This document shows, in pieces, positions 53,932 to 63,327 of a stretch of 64,000 nt of DNA. Within the stretch, counting starts at the first letter, position 1. Each line of letters opens with the position of its first letter. Both the position numbers and the translations under genes were made by a program. The notes under the pieces are model-generated. The model searched no databases and was not told where the DNA came from. It was given only the letters and a program-made list of their open reading frames with translations. The DNA is from Bradyrhizobium campsiandrae (GTDB lineage: Bacteria > Pseudomonadota > Alphaproteobacteria > Rhizobiales > Xanthobacteraceae): positions 34,577 to 98,576 of the forward strand of contig NZ_JAANIH010000030.1 of assembly GCF_014529705.1 (NCBI RefSeq), in the 5' to 3' direction.

Positions 53932-55002
53932 ATGGCACCATCAGCCACATCAGCTGCCCGCGCGAGGCTTCCCAAAGCCTCCGCGCCCGCGCGCGTCGAT
54001 TGGGTCGACTACGCCAAGGGTATCTGCATCATCATGGTGGTGATGATGCATTCGGTTCTGGGCGTCGAGCTCGCTGCCGGCAAGACCGGTTTCATGCATG
54101 CGCTGGTGGCCTTCGCAAAACCGTTCCGGATGCCGGACTTCTTCCTGATTTCCGGCCTGTTCCTGCCGCTGGTGATCGATCGGGACTGGCGAACCTATCT
54201 CGACCGCAAGGTGGTGCATTTCGCTTATTTTTATGTCGTCTGGGTGACAATCCAGTTCGGCTTCAAGGCCCCCGCGTTTGCCGCCGAAACCGGCTGGCGC
54301 GACGTCGGTCTGCTCTATCTCGAATCCTTCATCGAACCCTTCGGCACGCTCTGGTTCATCTACCTGCTGCCGGTCTTCTTCGTCGTCACAAAACTGACAC
54401 GACGCATCCCCGCGCCGGCGATCTGGCTCGTGGCGGCCGCGCTGGAGACCGCCCGCATCACGACCGGCTGGACCGCGATCGACGAGTTCTGCGCGCGCTT
54501 CGTCTATTTCTATTCGGGCTATCTGTTCGCGCCTTACGTGTTCGCGCTGTCCGATCGCGCCCGCAATCATCCCGCGCTTGCGCTCGCCGCGCTCGCGGCC
54601 TGGGCGATGGTCAATGCCGGCCTCGTCGTATCAGGCGCCAGCGAGTGGAAGATTGTATCGCTCGCGCTTGGCTTCGCCGGCGCCTGCGCCATCATCACAT
54701 CAGGAACGCTGCTCGCGCGGGCGGGATGGTGCAATTTCCTGCGCTTCTGCGGCGAGCATTCGATCGTGATCTATCTCGCCTTCTTCCTGCCGATGGCGGC
54801 GACGCGGACGCTGCTGCTGCGCACCGGCATCATTCCCGACATCGGCACGGTCTCGCTGATCGTCACTGTCGTCGGCGTCCTCGGATCGCTCGCGATCTGG
54901 CGGGCTGCGCTGGGGCTCAATGCACACTTCCTGTTCGAGCGGCCCGATGCGTTCTGGATCGCGCCGAAGAAGGCGGCGCCGATGTTGCAGGCGGCTGAAT
55001 AG
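53932..55002 (+). CDS. Acyltransferase 3 family membrane protein
   Basis: The product is about 356 residues with roughly ten hydrophobic helices. The acyltransferase-3 features are WVDYAKGICIIMVVMMHS near the N-terminus, FRMPDFFLISGLFLP with R-x-P and the conserved FFLISG, and LWFIYLLPVFFVV. The family O-acylates exported polysaccharides or lipids; an OpgC/opacity-like role is possible. ATG 53932 is chosen over 53923. It is next to UDP-glucose dehydrogenase but divergent, so a shared role in polysaccharide modification is only inferred. Confidence 0.85.
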   Translation: MAPSATSAARARLPKASAPARVDWVDYAKGICIIMVVMMHSVLGVELAAGKTGFMHALVAFAKPFRMPDFFLISGLFLPLVIDRDWRTYLDRKVVHFAYFYVVWVTIQFGFKAPAFAAETGWRDVGLLYLESFIEPFGTLWFIYLLPVFFVVTKLTRRIPAPAIWLVAAALETARITTGWTAIDEFCARFVYFYSGYLFAPYVFALSDRARNHPALALAALAAWAMVNAGLVVSGASEWKIVSLALGFAGACAIITSGTLLARAGWCNFLRFCGEHSIVIYLAFFLPMAATRTLLLRTGIIPDIGTVSLIVTVVGVLGSLAIWRAALGLNAHFLFERPDAFWIAPKKAAPMLQAAE

Positions 55003-55008
55003 ACCGCT

Positions 55009-55980
55009 TCAGGGGCGCAGGAACAAAGCTCCCGTCGTGCGCCCGGATTCAAGGTCCGTCTGTGCCCTCGCCGCGTCCCGCAAGCCGTAGGCTGTGCCGC
55101 TCACCTGCAATATGCCATCGGCCATCGCGGCTAGCACCCGCTTGGCAGAGCCGTGATATGCATCGGCATCGTTCGTGTGGGCCATGACGCTCGGCCGTGC
55201 CAGCATGAGGCTGCGCCGCGGCCCGAGATCGTGAACATCAACCGGTGGGATCGATCCGGCCGACTGGCCGATGCTCGCAACGACGCCGAAGGGCCGCACG
55301 CAGCCAAGCGTCTTCTGCAACGTCAGCCCACCGACGCCGTCATAGGCGATATCGACGCCACGACCGGCGGTGAAATCGGCGACGGCCGCGGCAAAATCGG
55401 CGTCGCGCCCCACGATCACCTGAGAAGCGCCGGCCGCGCGGGCGATCTCGGCCTTGGCCGATGAGCCGACGGTCCCGATCACGGTCGCACCTGTTACGCT
55501 GGCCCAGCGCGTCAGGAGCTGTCCGAGCCCTCCCGCAGCGCTGTGGACGAGAATTGTCGTCCCCTGGCCGACCGGGAAGACACGATTGAGCAGCATGTCG
55601 GCCGTGATGCCCTTGACGAACGCCGCGGCGACCGCCTCATCCGTCAGGCTGGCTGGCAGCTTGACGCAGCGCCATCCGGGCAAATTGCGCTCGGACGCGT
55701 AGGCGCCGACCGGCGCACCCGCATAAGCGATACGGTCCCCAATCTCCAGGCCGGTGACTTCAGCGCCCAGCGCCGCAACGACGCCCACCGCCTCGACTCC
55801 AGGAATTCGCTCGGGCGGGAGCGCGTAGAGTCCCATGCGCTGATAGATGTCGATGGAATTCACGCCGATCGCGGTCTGCCGCAACCGGACCTCGGCACGG
55901 TCTGGCGGTGGCAAATCGGTATCCATCACTTCGAGCTGGTCTGCGCCACCGGGCGTCTTCAATCTCACGATCACGGCCAT
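55009..55980 (-). CDS. Quinone oxidoreductase-like zinc-independent MDR protein
   Basis: The 323-residue NADPH-dependent reductase is of the medium-chain family. It has the N-terminal GroES-like fold (RQTAIGVNSIDIYQRMGLY, PGVEAVGVV), a nucleotide-binding LVHSAAGGLGQLL (about residues 143-155), and YDGVGGLTLQKTL. Zinc-ligand cysteines are absent, as in quinone oxidoreductase (Qor). It is divergent from a LysR gene 97 bases away, which probably controls it. Confidence 0.92.
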   Translation of the reverse strand: MAVIVRLKTPGGADQLEVMDTDLPPPDRAEVRLRQTAIGVNSIDIYQRMGLYALPPERIPGVEAVGVVAALGAEVTGLEIGDRIAYAGAPVGAYASERNLPGWRCVKLPASLTDEAVAAAFVKGITADMLLNRVFPVGQGTTILVHSAAGGLGQLLTRWASVTGATVIGTVGSSAKAEIARAAGASQVIVGRDADFAAAVADFTAGRGVDIAYDGVGGLTLQKTLGCVRPFGVVASIGQSAGSIPPVDVHDLGPRRSLMLARPSVMAHTNDADAYHGSAKRVLAAMADGILQVSGTAYGLRDAARAQTDLESGRTTGALFLRP

Positions 55981-56032
55981 ATCGGGTCCTTCCTGTCGAT
56001 GACGGAAGGACTATGGAACGGCCTAAAAATCT

Positions 56033-56073
56033 GCGAAATTGCTCAAATTCGAAACTCTATTGTGAGAATTCGC
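56033..56073. promoter_or_regulatory. Inverted-repeat operator in the qor/LysR intergenic region
   Basis: GCGAAATT at 56033-56040 is matched, with one extra A, by AATTCGC at 56067-56073, and an AT-rich core with ATTCGAA lies between. The right arm ends four bases before the LysR ATG. This fits the usual LysR autoregulatory site in a divergent promoter. Confidence 0.5.
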
Positions 56074-56077
56074 ACAG

Positions 56078-56920
56078 ATGGACTGGACCGACCTGCAGCA
56101 TTTCCTGGCGCTTGCACGCGAGGGCACCCTGTCCGCCGCGGCGAGGAACCTCAATGTCGACCACGTCACCGTGGCGCGCCGCGTCGCCGCCCTGGAAGCA
56201 TCCCTGTTGCTCAAGCTCGTCGACCGCAGGCCGCGCAGCTACGAGCTGACCGAGGACGGCAAGCGCATCGCCAAGATCGGAGCTCCGATGGCCGAGACGG
56301 CATTCGCGATCGAGCGCGCCGTGCAGGCCTCGAAATCCGGGATCGGCGGCGAAATCACGATCAGCGCGCCGCCGTCGCTGGCCAACGTCCTGATTGCACC
56401 GAAGCTGATCCGGCTGCGACGTCTGCATCCCGGCATCAGGATTAAGCTGATCGGCGAGAAACGCACGGCCTCGCTGAATCGTCGCGAGGCCGATCTGGCG
56501 CTTCGGCTGTCGCGCCCGACGGAGCCCGGGCTGATTGCGCGCAAGATCGGTTATTTCGAGTTCGCCCTCTACGGCTCGCCCAACTATTTGAAGACGACGC
56601 CGCCGCACGCTTTCACATTCGTCGCCTACGATTCCAGCATGGACGAAGCGCCCCAGCAGCGTTGGCTGATGCGCTTCGCCGCCTCGCGCGAAATCGTGCT
56701 TCGCACCAACGATCTGGAGAACCAGGCAGCAGCCGCGCGGACCGGCATCGGGCTGGCGGTCCTGCCAAAATTCCTCGGCGAGGCCGACCCCTTGCTGCAA
56801 CGCCATGATATCGGCGGCCGTCCCGTGGGGCGCGAGGTCTGGCTGGTCGTCCATCGCGACCTGCGCCGCACGCCCACGATACGCGCTGTTGCGGGTTTCA
56901 TCGAGGACTGCCTGGCCTGA
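56078..56920 (+). CDS. LysR-family transcriptional regulator
   Basis: The 280-residue regulator has an N-terminal winged HTH (LQHFLALAREGTLSAAARNL, VDHVTVARRVAALE) and a type 2 periplasmic-binding-like effector domain (GEITISAPPSLANVLIAPKL; SRPTEPGLIARKIGYFEFAL). It is somewhat shorter than typical, with a compact second subdomain. It probably controls the divergent quinone oxidoreductase through the dyad immediately upstream. The effector is unknown. Confidence 0.92.
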   Translation: MDWTDLQHFLALAREGTLSAAARNLNVDHVTVARRVAALEASLLLKLVDRRPRSYELTEDGKRIAKIGAPMAETAFAIERAVQASKSGIGGEITISAPPSLANVLIAPKLIRLRRLHPGIRIKLIGEKRTASLNRREADLALRLSRPTEPGLIARKIGYFEFALYGSPNYLKTTPPHAFTFVAYDSSMDEAPQQRWLMRFAASREIVLRTNDLENQAAAARTGIGLAVLPKFLGEADPLLQRHDIGGRPVGREVWLVVHRDLRRTPTIRAVAGFIEDCLA

Positions 56921-57001
56921 CGCCATGATTTGCTGTGCGAGTCGGCAAAATAGCGATCCGCCGAGGCTGTCTTTTGCCGCAAAAATTCATACATTGCGGC
57001 C

Positions 57002-60000
57002 ATGCCCAAGAGCTCCCAAAAGACCTCCGCCAAAGTCGACGCCAAGCCCGCTGCTGCGACAGCTGCTGCCAAACCGGTCGCGGCCAAACCGGTAGCAGCC
57101 AAGGCCGCTGGAAAAGGCGACCACATCTTCCTGGTCGACGGTTCCGGCTACATTTTCCGTGCCTATCACGCGCTGCCGCCGCTGAACCGCAAGTCCGATG
57201 GCTTGCAGGTCAATGCCGTGCTCGGCTTCTGCAACATGCTGTGGAAGCTCTTGCGCGATATGCCCGCCGACAACCGGCCGACGCATCTGGCCATCGTCTT
57301 CGACAAGTCGGAAGTCACGTTCCGCAACAGGATCTATCCTGATTACAAGGCGCACCGGCCGCCGGCGCCCGATGATCTGATCCCGCAATTCGCATTGATC
57401 CGCGAAGCCGTGCGCGCCTTCGACCTGCCCTGTCTGGAACAGGCCGGCTTCGAGGCCGACGATCTCATTGCCACCTATGCGCGGCAGGCATCCGAGCGCG
57501 GCGCCACCACGACCATCGTGTCCTCCGACAAGGATTTGATGCAGCTCGTGAACGACAAGATCGTCATGTACGACACCATGAAGGATCGTCGTATCGGCAT
57601 CCCCGAAGTGATCGAGAAGTTCGGCGTGCCGCCGGAGAAGGTGGTCGAGGTGCAGGCGCTGGCCGGCGATTCCACCGACAACGTTCCCGGCGTGCCGGGC
57701 ATCGGAATCAAGACCGCGGCGCAGCTGATCGTCGAATATGGCGACCTCGAACAGCTCCTGTTCCGCGCCCCCGAGATCAAGCAGCCGAAGCGGCGCGAGG
57801 CGCTGATCGAGAACGCCGAGAAGGCGCGGATCTCGCGCCAGCTCGTGCTGCTCGACGACAAGGTCGACCTCGAAGTACCGCTCGACGACCTCGCCGTCCA
57901 CGAGCCCGATGCGCGCAAGCTGATCGCCTTCCTCAAGGCGATGGAATTTTCGACGCTCACGCGCCGTGTCGCCGATTATTCGCAGATCGATCCCTCCAAT
58001 GTGGACGCCGATCCGGGCTATGCCAGCGGCGCCAGCGTGTTCACGACGCTGCCAGCCTCGGACGTCGTGCCTGCACCAGGCACGGGCGATCAGGTGCAAG
58101 CCCGGCCGAACCAGCCCAACAAATCGGCTGGCAAGGAGGACAAGGCCGCAAGCCCGAAGGGTGCGCCGGTCTCGCTCGCCGCCGCACGCGAAGAGGCGCT
58201 GCGCAAGCTTCCGGTCGATCGCGCCAAGTACGAAACGATCAAGTCGCTGAAAGAACTCAACGCCTTCATCGCGCGTATCCACGATGCCGGCCATGTCGCG
58301 ATCGAGATCAAGGCGAACTCCATCGATCCGATGCAGGCCGATCTCTGCGGCCTGGCGCTGGCGCTGGCACCGAACGAAGCTTGTTACGTGCCACTGGCGC
58401 ACAAGCAAGCCGGTGGCGGCGCCGGCTTGTTTGACGCCGGCCTCGCGCCTGACCAGGTCAAGCACACCGATGCAATCGACGCGCTACGACCGGTGCTGGA
58501 ATCACCGGGCATCCTCAAGATCGGCTTCGACGTCAAATTCGCTGCCGTCATGCTGGCGCAGCACGGCATCACCTTGCGCAACACCGACGATGCGCAGCTG
58601 ATCTCCTATGTGCTCGATGCCGGCCGCGGCTCGCATGCGCTGGAATCATTGTCCGAGCGCTGGTTCGGCCACGCCATGCTGAAGGAGAGCGAGCTGCTCG
58701 GCAGCGGCAAGGGCAAGATCACCTTCGACCAGGTTCCGATCGACAAGGCGGCGCCGCTGTCGGCCGAAGGCGCCGACATCGCCTTGCGCGTCTGGCGCGT
58801 GCTGAAGCCGCGCCTCACGGCAGAACACATGACCACGGTCTACGAAACGCTGGAGCGGCCGCTGGTCTCGGTGCTCGCGCGCATGGAGCGGCGCGGCATC
58901 TCGATCGACCGCCAGGTGCTGTCGCGACTCTCGGGCGATTTTGCCCAGACCGCGGCCCGCGTCGAAGCGGAAATCCAGGAACTCGCCGGCGAGCCCGTCA
59001 ATGTCGGCAGTCCAAAACAGATCGGCGACATCCTGTTCGGCAAGATGGGATTGCCGGGCGGTACCAAGACCAAGACCGGCGCGTGGTCGACCACCGCTCA
59101 GGTGCTCGACGAACTCGCCGAGCAGGGCCACGATTTTCCGCGCAAGATCCTGGAGTGGCGCCAGGTCTCGAAGCTGAAATCAACCTACACCGACGCGCTG
59201 CCGACCTACGTCAATCCGCAAACCCATCGCGTGCACACGACCTACGCGCTGGCGGCGACCACGACGGGCCGGCTGTCGTCGAACGAGCCGAACCTGCAGA
59301 ACATTCCCGTTCGTACCGAGGACGGCCGGAAAATCCGCCGCGCTTTCATCGCGACGCCCGGCCACAAGCTGGTCTCCGCCGACTATTCGCAAATCGAGCT
59401 GCGGCTATTGGCTGAGATCGCCGACATCCCCGTGCTGAAACAGGCGTTCCGCGACGGCCTCGACATTCACGCGATGACCGCATCGGAAATGTTCGGCGTG
59501 CCGATCAAGGGCATGCCGAGCGAGATCCGCCGCCGCGCCAAGGCGATCAATTTCGGCATCATCTACGGCATCTCGGCGTTCGGCCTCGCCAACCAGCTCG
59601 GCATCGCCCGCGAGGAGGCGTCGGCCTATATCAAGAAATATTTCGAGCGTTTCCCCGGCATCCGGGCCTATATGGACGAGACGCGGGACTTCTGCCGGAA
59701 CCATGGCTACGTCACCACGCTGTTCGGCCGCAAGTGCCACTACCCTGATATCAAGGCCTCCAACGCCTCGGTGCGCGCGTTCAACGAGCGCGCCGCCATC
59801 AACGCGCGGCTTCAGGGCACCGCCGCCGACATCATCCGCCGCGCCATGACGCGGGTGGAGGATGCGCTCACGGAGAAGAAGCTGTCGGCGCAGATGCTGC
59901 TCCAGGTGCATGACGAGTTAATCTTCGAGGTACCCGACGCCGAGGTCGAGGCCACGCTGCCCGTCGTGCAGCACGTGATGCAGGATGCGCCGTTCCCGGC

Positions 60001-60067
60001 CGTGCTGCTGTCGGTGCCGCTGCATGTCGACGCGCGCGCGGCCACGAACTGGGACGAGGCGCATTGA
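57002..60067 (+). CDS. polA: DNA polymerase I, with degenerate 3'-5' exonuclease site
   Basis: This 1021-residue repair polymerase has an Ala/Lys/Pro/Val-rich N-terminal extension (residues 1-38). The 5' nuclease domain is intact (VFDKSEVTFRNRIYPDYKAH; FEADDLIATYA; VSSDKDLMQLV). The DnaQ-like domain (~420-610) has lost its carboxylates: the ExoI DxE reads E435-I-K437, the ExoII Asp is A514, and ExoIII reads L586...G590. The polymerase domain keeps SADYSQIELR, RRRAKAINFGIIYG and LQVHDELIFEVP. It should therefore nick-translate without proofreading. It is monocistronic, about 80 bases after the LysR gene. Confidence 0.95.
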   Translation: MPKSSQKTSAKVDAKPAAATAAAKPVAAKPVAAKAAGKGDHIFLVDGSGYIFRAYHALPPLNRKSDGLQVNAVLGFCNMLWKLLRDMPADNRPTHLAIVFDKSEVTFRNRIYPDYKAHRPPAPDDLIPQFALIREAVRAFDLPCLEQAGFEADDLIATYARQASERGATTTIVSSDKDLMQLVNDKIVMYDTMKDRRIGIPEVIEKFGVPPEKVVEVQALAGDSTDNVPGVPGIGIKTAAQLIVEYGDLEQLLFRAPEIKQPKRREALIENAEKARISRQLVLLDDKVDLEVPLDDLAVHEPDARKLIAFLKAMEFSTLTRRVADYSQIDPSNVDADPGYASGASVFTTLPASDVVPAPGTGDQVQARPNQPNKSAGKEDKAASPKGAPVSLAAAREEALRKLPVDRAKYETIKSLKELNAFIARIHDAGHVAIEIKANSIDPMQADLCGLALALAPNEACYVPLAHKQAGGGAGLFDAGLAPDQVKHTDAIDALRPVLESPGILKIGFDVKFAAVMLAQHGITLRNTDDAQLISYVLDAGRGSHALESLSERWFGHAMLKESELLGSGKGKITFDQVPIDKAAPLSAEGADIALRVWRVLKPRLTAEHMTTVYETLERPLVSVLARMERRGISIDRQVLSRLSGDFAQTAARVEAEIQELAGEPVNVGSPKQIGDILFGKMGLPGGTKTKTGAWSTTAQVLDELAEQGHDFPRKILEWRQVSKLKSTYTDALPTYVNPQTHRVHTTYALAATTTGRLSSNEPNLQNIPVRTEDGRKIRRAFIATPGHKLVSADYSQIELRLLAEIADIPVLKQAFRDGLDIHAMTASEMFGVPIKGMPSEIRRRAKAINFGIIYGISAFGLANQLGIAREEASAYIKKYFERFPGIRAYMDETRDFCRNHGYVTTLFGRKCHYPDIKASNASVRAFNERAAINARLQGTAADIIRRAMTRVEDALTEKKLSAQMLLQVHDELIFEVPDAEVEATLPVVQHVMQDAPFPAVLLSVPLHVDARAATNWDEAH

Positions 60068-60174
60068 CGGCCGTGGGGTGAGCATGGGGGCCTAATTGTC
60101 ATCCGAGCAATTGCGCTATGGCCCCATCGCACCGCGCCTATTAAAACCAGTGCATCTCCCGCACCGGTTCAGCC

Positions 60175-60810
60175 ATGCCCCACACCTCCGCCCTGCTCGG
60201 CTTCGCCCTCGTCTGCCTCGGTCTCGTGCTCACGCCGGGACCGAACATGATCTACCTGATCTCGCGCTCGATCACGCAGGGACCGGCCGCGGGCCTGGTC
60301 TCGCTCGGCGGTGTCGCGCTGGGCTTCGTGTTCTACATGCTGTGCGCGGCGTTCGGCATCACGGCACTGTTGCTTGCGATTCCCTTTGCCTATGACGCGT
60401 TGCGCTTTGCCGGCGCGGGCTATCTGCTCTGGCTCGCCTGGCAGGCCGTGAAGCCGGGCGGGCGCTCGCCGTTCCAGGTCAAGCAGCTCGCCATCGACAG
60501 CCCGCGCAAATTGTTCGCGATGGGCTTCGTCACCAACCTGCTCAATCCCAAGATCGCGATGCTGTATCTGGCGCTGCTGCCGCAGTTCATCGATCCCTCC
60601 GCCGGCAGCGTGCTGACGCAGTCGGTGGCGCTGGGGACGATCCAGATCGCGGTCAGCGTCAGTGTCAATGCGATGATCGCGCTCGCAGCCGGATCGATCG
60701 CGCTGTTCCTGGCGAGCCGGCCGAGCTGGATGCTGGTGCAGCGCTGGCTGATGGGCACCGTGCTGGCCGGGCTTGCCGTGCGAATGGCGGTGGAAGCGAA
60801 GAAGGTTTAG
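60175..60810 (+). CDS. LysE-family translocator (amino acid exporter)
   Basis: The 211-residue inner-membrane protein has about six helices and the family start LLGFALVCLGLVLTPGPNMI (PGPN motif near residue 22), then the G-x-x-x-G rich second helix and GFVTNLLNPKIAMLYLALLPQF. It belongs to the RhtB/LysE superfamily and would export amino acids or derivatives. The specific substrate is unknown. A dispersed repeat follows. Confidence 0.9.
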   Translation: MPHTSALLGFALVCLGLVLTPGPNMIYLISRSITQGPAAGLVSLGGVALGFVFYMLCAAFGITALLLAIPFAYDALRFAGAGYLLWLAWQAVKPGGRSPFQVKQLAIDSPRKLFAMGFVTNLLNPKIAMLYLALLPQFIDPSAGSVLTQSVALGTIQIAVSVSVNAMIALAAGSIALFLASRPSWMLVQRWLMGTVLAGLAVRMAVEAKKV

Positions 60811-60815
60811 TTCTG

Positions 60816-60957
60816 GTCTCGTGTCCCGGACGCGCTGCAGCGCTCTTGCGCTGCTGCGCAGAGCCGGGACCCAAGGCGGCACATACGAAATCGCAGAGGC
60901 ATGGACCCCGGCTCTGCAGCGCACCGCTTACGCATTGCGCTGCGTCCGGGGCACGAT
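60816..60957. repeat. Dispersed inverted repeat (CGTGTCCCGGACGC type), long copy
   Basis: GTCCCGGACGCGCTGCAGCGC and GCGCTGCGTCCGGGGCACGA form inverted ends, with an inner pair CTGCGCAGAGCCGGGACC and GGACCCCGGCTCTGCAGCG. It lies between convergent LysE and GST genes. A shorter relative is at 63274-63324. Confidence 0.7.
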
Positions 60958-60964
60958 GCGCCGA

Positions 60965-61591
60965 CTAGTCCAGCTTCGCTTCCATGCCGCGTTTCACCGC
61001 CGGGCGGGCCATCAGTGCGTCGTACCAGCGCTTGACGTTGGGGAAGTCGGCGAGATCAACCTTGTGGCGAGGATGGCGCCAGGCCCAACCGAGAATGGCG
61101 AAATCGGCGATCGAGAGATCGCCGGCGACGAAATCGTGGTCGGCGAGCCGGCGGTCGAGCACGCCATAGAGACGACGGGTCTCGGCCATGTAGCGGTTCA
61201 ACCCATAGGCGCGGTCCTGCTCGTTCTCGAGCGCGATGAAATGGTGGACCTGGCCGGGCATCGGCCCGAAGCCGCCCATCTGCCACATCAGCCATTCATA
61301 GACGGGAATGCGTCCGCCAAGCGATTTCGGCAGGAATTTGCCGGTCTTTTCACCGAGATAGAGCAGGATGGCGCCGGACTCGAAGACGCTGACCGGCTTG
61401 CCGTCCGGGCCATCAGGATCGAGGATCGCAGGGATCTTGTTGTTGGGAGAGAGCTTGAGAAACGCGGGCGCCATCTGCTCGCCCTTGGTGATGTTCACCG
61501 GGACCACCTTGTAAGGCAGCTCCATTTCCTCCAGCGCGACCGAGATTTTGCGGCCGTTCGGCGTGTTCCAGGTGTGCAGTTCGATGGTCAT
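60965..61591 (-). CDS. Glutathione S-transferase family protein
   Basis: This 208-residue protein has an N-terminal thioredoxin-like domain (IELHTWNTPNGRKISVALEE; NKIPAILDPDG; VFESGAILLYLGEKTG with the Glu-Ser glutathione site) and a helical C-terminal domain with the N-capping segment SIADFAILGW. It resembles the Nu-class/YghU-YfcG type, with T-W-N-T-P-N-G-R-K at the active site. The start MTIEL at 61591 is chosen; the longer frame to 61639 adds unrelated residues. Confidence 0.93.
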   Translation of the reverse strand: MTIELHTWNTPNGRKISVALEEMELPYKVVPVNITKGEQMAPAFLKLSPNNKIPAILDPDGPDGKPVSVFESGAILLYLGEKTGKFLPKSLGGRIPVYEWLMWQMGGFGPMPGQVHHFIALENEQDRAYGLNRYMAETRRLYGVLDRRLADHDFVAGDLSIADFAILGWAWRHPRHKVDLADFPNVKRWYDALMARPAVKRGMEAKLD

Positions 61592-61777
61592 TCGCCGGTT
61601 TCCTTGCCCAGTTTCTTGCCCGAAATAGAGGGCCTCCACCTACTCCAGAAGGTCGCCTCCCCACAACAAGCGGGCCGGGATGGCCGATCCCTGTTGACGG
61701 GGGAGGCCCCCTCTGGAATGTCGCGGCCGTCGCGGATAAATTCCGCCACCTCACAAGAACGCCCCCGAGGGACCGCC

Positions 61778-62341
61778 GTGTCGAAATCTGCCTCCCGCGC
61801 CCGCCTGTTCGAAATCATCCGCCGCCGCTCCTTCGGCCGCGGCGAGGTGACGCTCGCGTCGGGCCGCAAGAGCGATTTCTACTTCAACCTCAAGCCGACC
61901 ATGCTGGATCCCGAGGGCGCGACGCTGCTGGCCGAGCTGACCTATGAGGCGCTGAAGGACGACAATCTCGATTTCATCGGCGGGCTCGAGATGGGCGCGG
62001 TGCCGCTGGCGGGCGCACTGGCGCAGATCTCCTGGATCAAGGGCCATCCGATCGCGGCCTTCTTCGTGCGCAAGAAGCCGAAGGAGCATGGCGCAAGACT
62101 CGCGATCGAAGGCCTGCCGAAAGGCGAGACGCTGGCCGGCAAGCGGGTCGTGATCGTCGAGGATGTCACCACGACGGGTGGCTCGGCGATGAAGGCCGTG
62201 GAATCCGTGCGCGAGACCGGCGCCGAGGTGGTGCTGGTGCTGACCATGGTCGATCGCGAGGAAGGCGCCACCGATACGTTCGGCGCGGCCGGGCTGCCGT
62301 TCCGCTCGCTGTACAAGGCCTCCGAATTCCTGAAGGCGTAG
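61778..62341 (+). CDS. pyrE: Orotate phosphoribosyltransferase
   Basis: The 187-residue enzyme makes OMP from orotate and PRPP in pyrimidine synthesis. It has LASGRKSDFYFNLKP, GGLEMGAVPLAGA, the flexible loop FFVRKKPKEHG and the PRPP motif VVIVEDVTTTGGSA (about residues 124-137). The start is GTG 61778 with CGAGGGACC upstream. The frame is open far upstream to 60773, but that extension is a shadow of the GST region. Confidence 0.95.
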   Translation: MSKSASRARLFEIIRRRSFGRGEVTLASGRKSDFYFNLKPTMLDPEGATLLAELTYEALKDDNLDFIGGLEMGAVPLAGALAQISWIKGHPIAAFFVRKKPKEHGARLAIEGLPKGETLAGKRVVIVEDVTTTGGSAMKAVESVRETGAEVVLVLTMVDREEGATDTFGAAGLPFRSLYKASEFLKA

Positions 62342-62452
62342 CGGGGACGAGGCCTCCTCAACCGCTCATTTACCATCCCGATCTATGGTGAATCATGTGC
62401 TGAGACCCCTTGAGAGTTTCGGCCGGGTCGGTAGCGTCGGGTGGAGTAAGCG

Positions 62453-63268
62453 TTGCGTACGATTGTGTCCTATGCGCGCCGGCGGCGTCGCGCGATGCTT
62501 GTGGCCGCCACTCTGGCAAGCCCGCTGCTTGCAGCCCCGGCCCCGGTTTCAGCCGAAGGCCTGTTCGATTTCTTCTTCGGCGGAGCGCAACAGCGGCCAC
62601 AGCGCGACGTGCCGCAGGCCAACTCCTACGCCGATCCTTTCACCGGTCAGCAGAACCCGGCCGTACAGCCGCAATATGTGCCGCCGACGCGTTCGGCGGC
62701 GGCCGGCGGCTCCGGCCCGGCATTCTGCGTGCGCAGCTGTGACGGCAAATATTTTCCGCTGATGCGCGGCCTCGCCTCGCCGGCGCAGATGTGTCAGGCC
62801 TTCTGTCCTGCCAGTGCGACCAAAGTGTATTTCGGCTCCTCGATCGACGGCGCCTATAGCCAGACCGGCGAACGCTACGCCGACAGCGAGAACGCGTTCG
62901 CCTATCGCAAGGCGCTCCGCGCGGATTGCACCTGCAACGGCCGCGAGCCGGCCGGCCTCGCCCCGGTCGATCTGACGCTGGACGGTTCGCTGAAGGCCGG
63001 CGACGTCATCGCCACCACCGACGGCCTGGTCGCCTATACCGGCATTCGCCTCGGCCAAGAGCAGACCGCGGAGTTCACGCCGGTCGCCTCCTATCCCGGC
63101 CTGACCGCGCAGGTTCGCGCCCGGCTCGGCGAGATGAAGGTCGCGCCGGTTCGCGCGGACACGGTGGCGGCCGATGCCCCGGCCGCCGAGATCGTGCGCG
63201 AGGCGCTGCCGGATGTGACGGCGCCGAAGTCGCCGGCGAAATCGGCGAAGCGTGCGGGGTTGGATTAA
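62453..63268 (+). CDS. DUF2865 exported protein
   Basis: This 271-residue protein has a basic N-terminus and a signal peptide (AMLVAATLASPLLAAPAPVS then AEG). The mature region shows the Cys-rich DUF2865 core: AFCVRSCDGKYFPL, MCQAFCPA, VYFGSS and ADCTCNG, where paired Cys probably form disulfides. A Gly/Gln/Pro-rich linker precedes the core and a basic Lys/Ala tail ends the protein. The TTG start at 62453 has a good GTGGAG site 6 bases upstream. The function of DUF2865 is unknown; it is mostly found in Rhizobiales. Confidence 0.82.
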   Translation: MRTIVSYARRRRRAMLVAATLASPLLAAPAPVSAEGLFDFFFGGAQQRPQRDVPQANSYADPFTGQQNPAVQPQYVPPTRSAAAGGSGPAFCVRSCDGKYFPLMRGLASPAQMCQAFCPASATKVYFGSSIDGAYSQTGERYADSENAFAYRKALRADCTCNGREPAGLAPVDLTLDGSLKAGDVIATTDGLVAYTGIRLGQEQTAEFTPVASYPGLTAQVRARLGEMKVAPVRADTVAADAPAAEIVREALPDVTAPKSPAKSAKRAGLD

Positions 63269-63273
63269 CTCCG

Positions 63274-63324
63274 TCTCGTGTCCCGGACGCGGCGCGGCAC
63301 GCGTTGCGCTTTGTCCGGGGCACA
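63274..63324. repeat. Dispersed inverted repeat (CGTGTCCCGGACGC type), short copy
   Basis: CTCGTGTCCCGGACGCGGCG and TTTGTCCGGGGCAC frame GCACGCGTTGCGC. It is a shortened relative of the element at 60816-60957, placed between convergent genes. Confidence 0.65.
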
Positions 63325-63327
63325 AAA

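Noticed and set aside
56987..58465. 492-codon minus-strand frame opposite polA
   Set aside because: Antisense shadow of the 5' nuclease region, which has intact motifs.
60773..61777. Long N-terminal extension of the pyrE frame
   Set aside because: The extension runs antisense to the GST gene and through a dispersed repeat; PyrE homologues start at the GTG at 61778.
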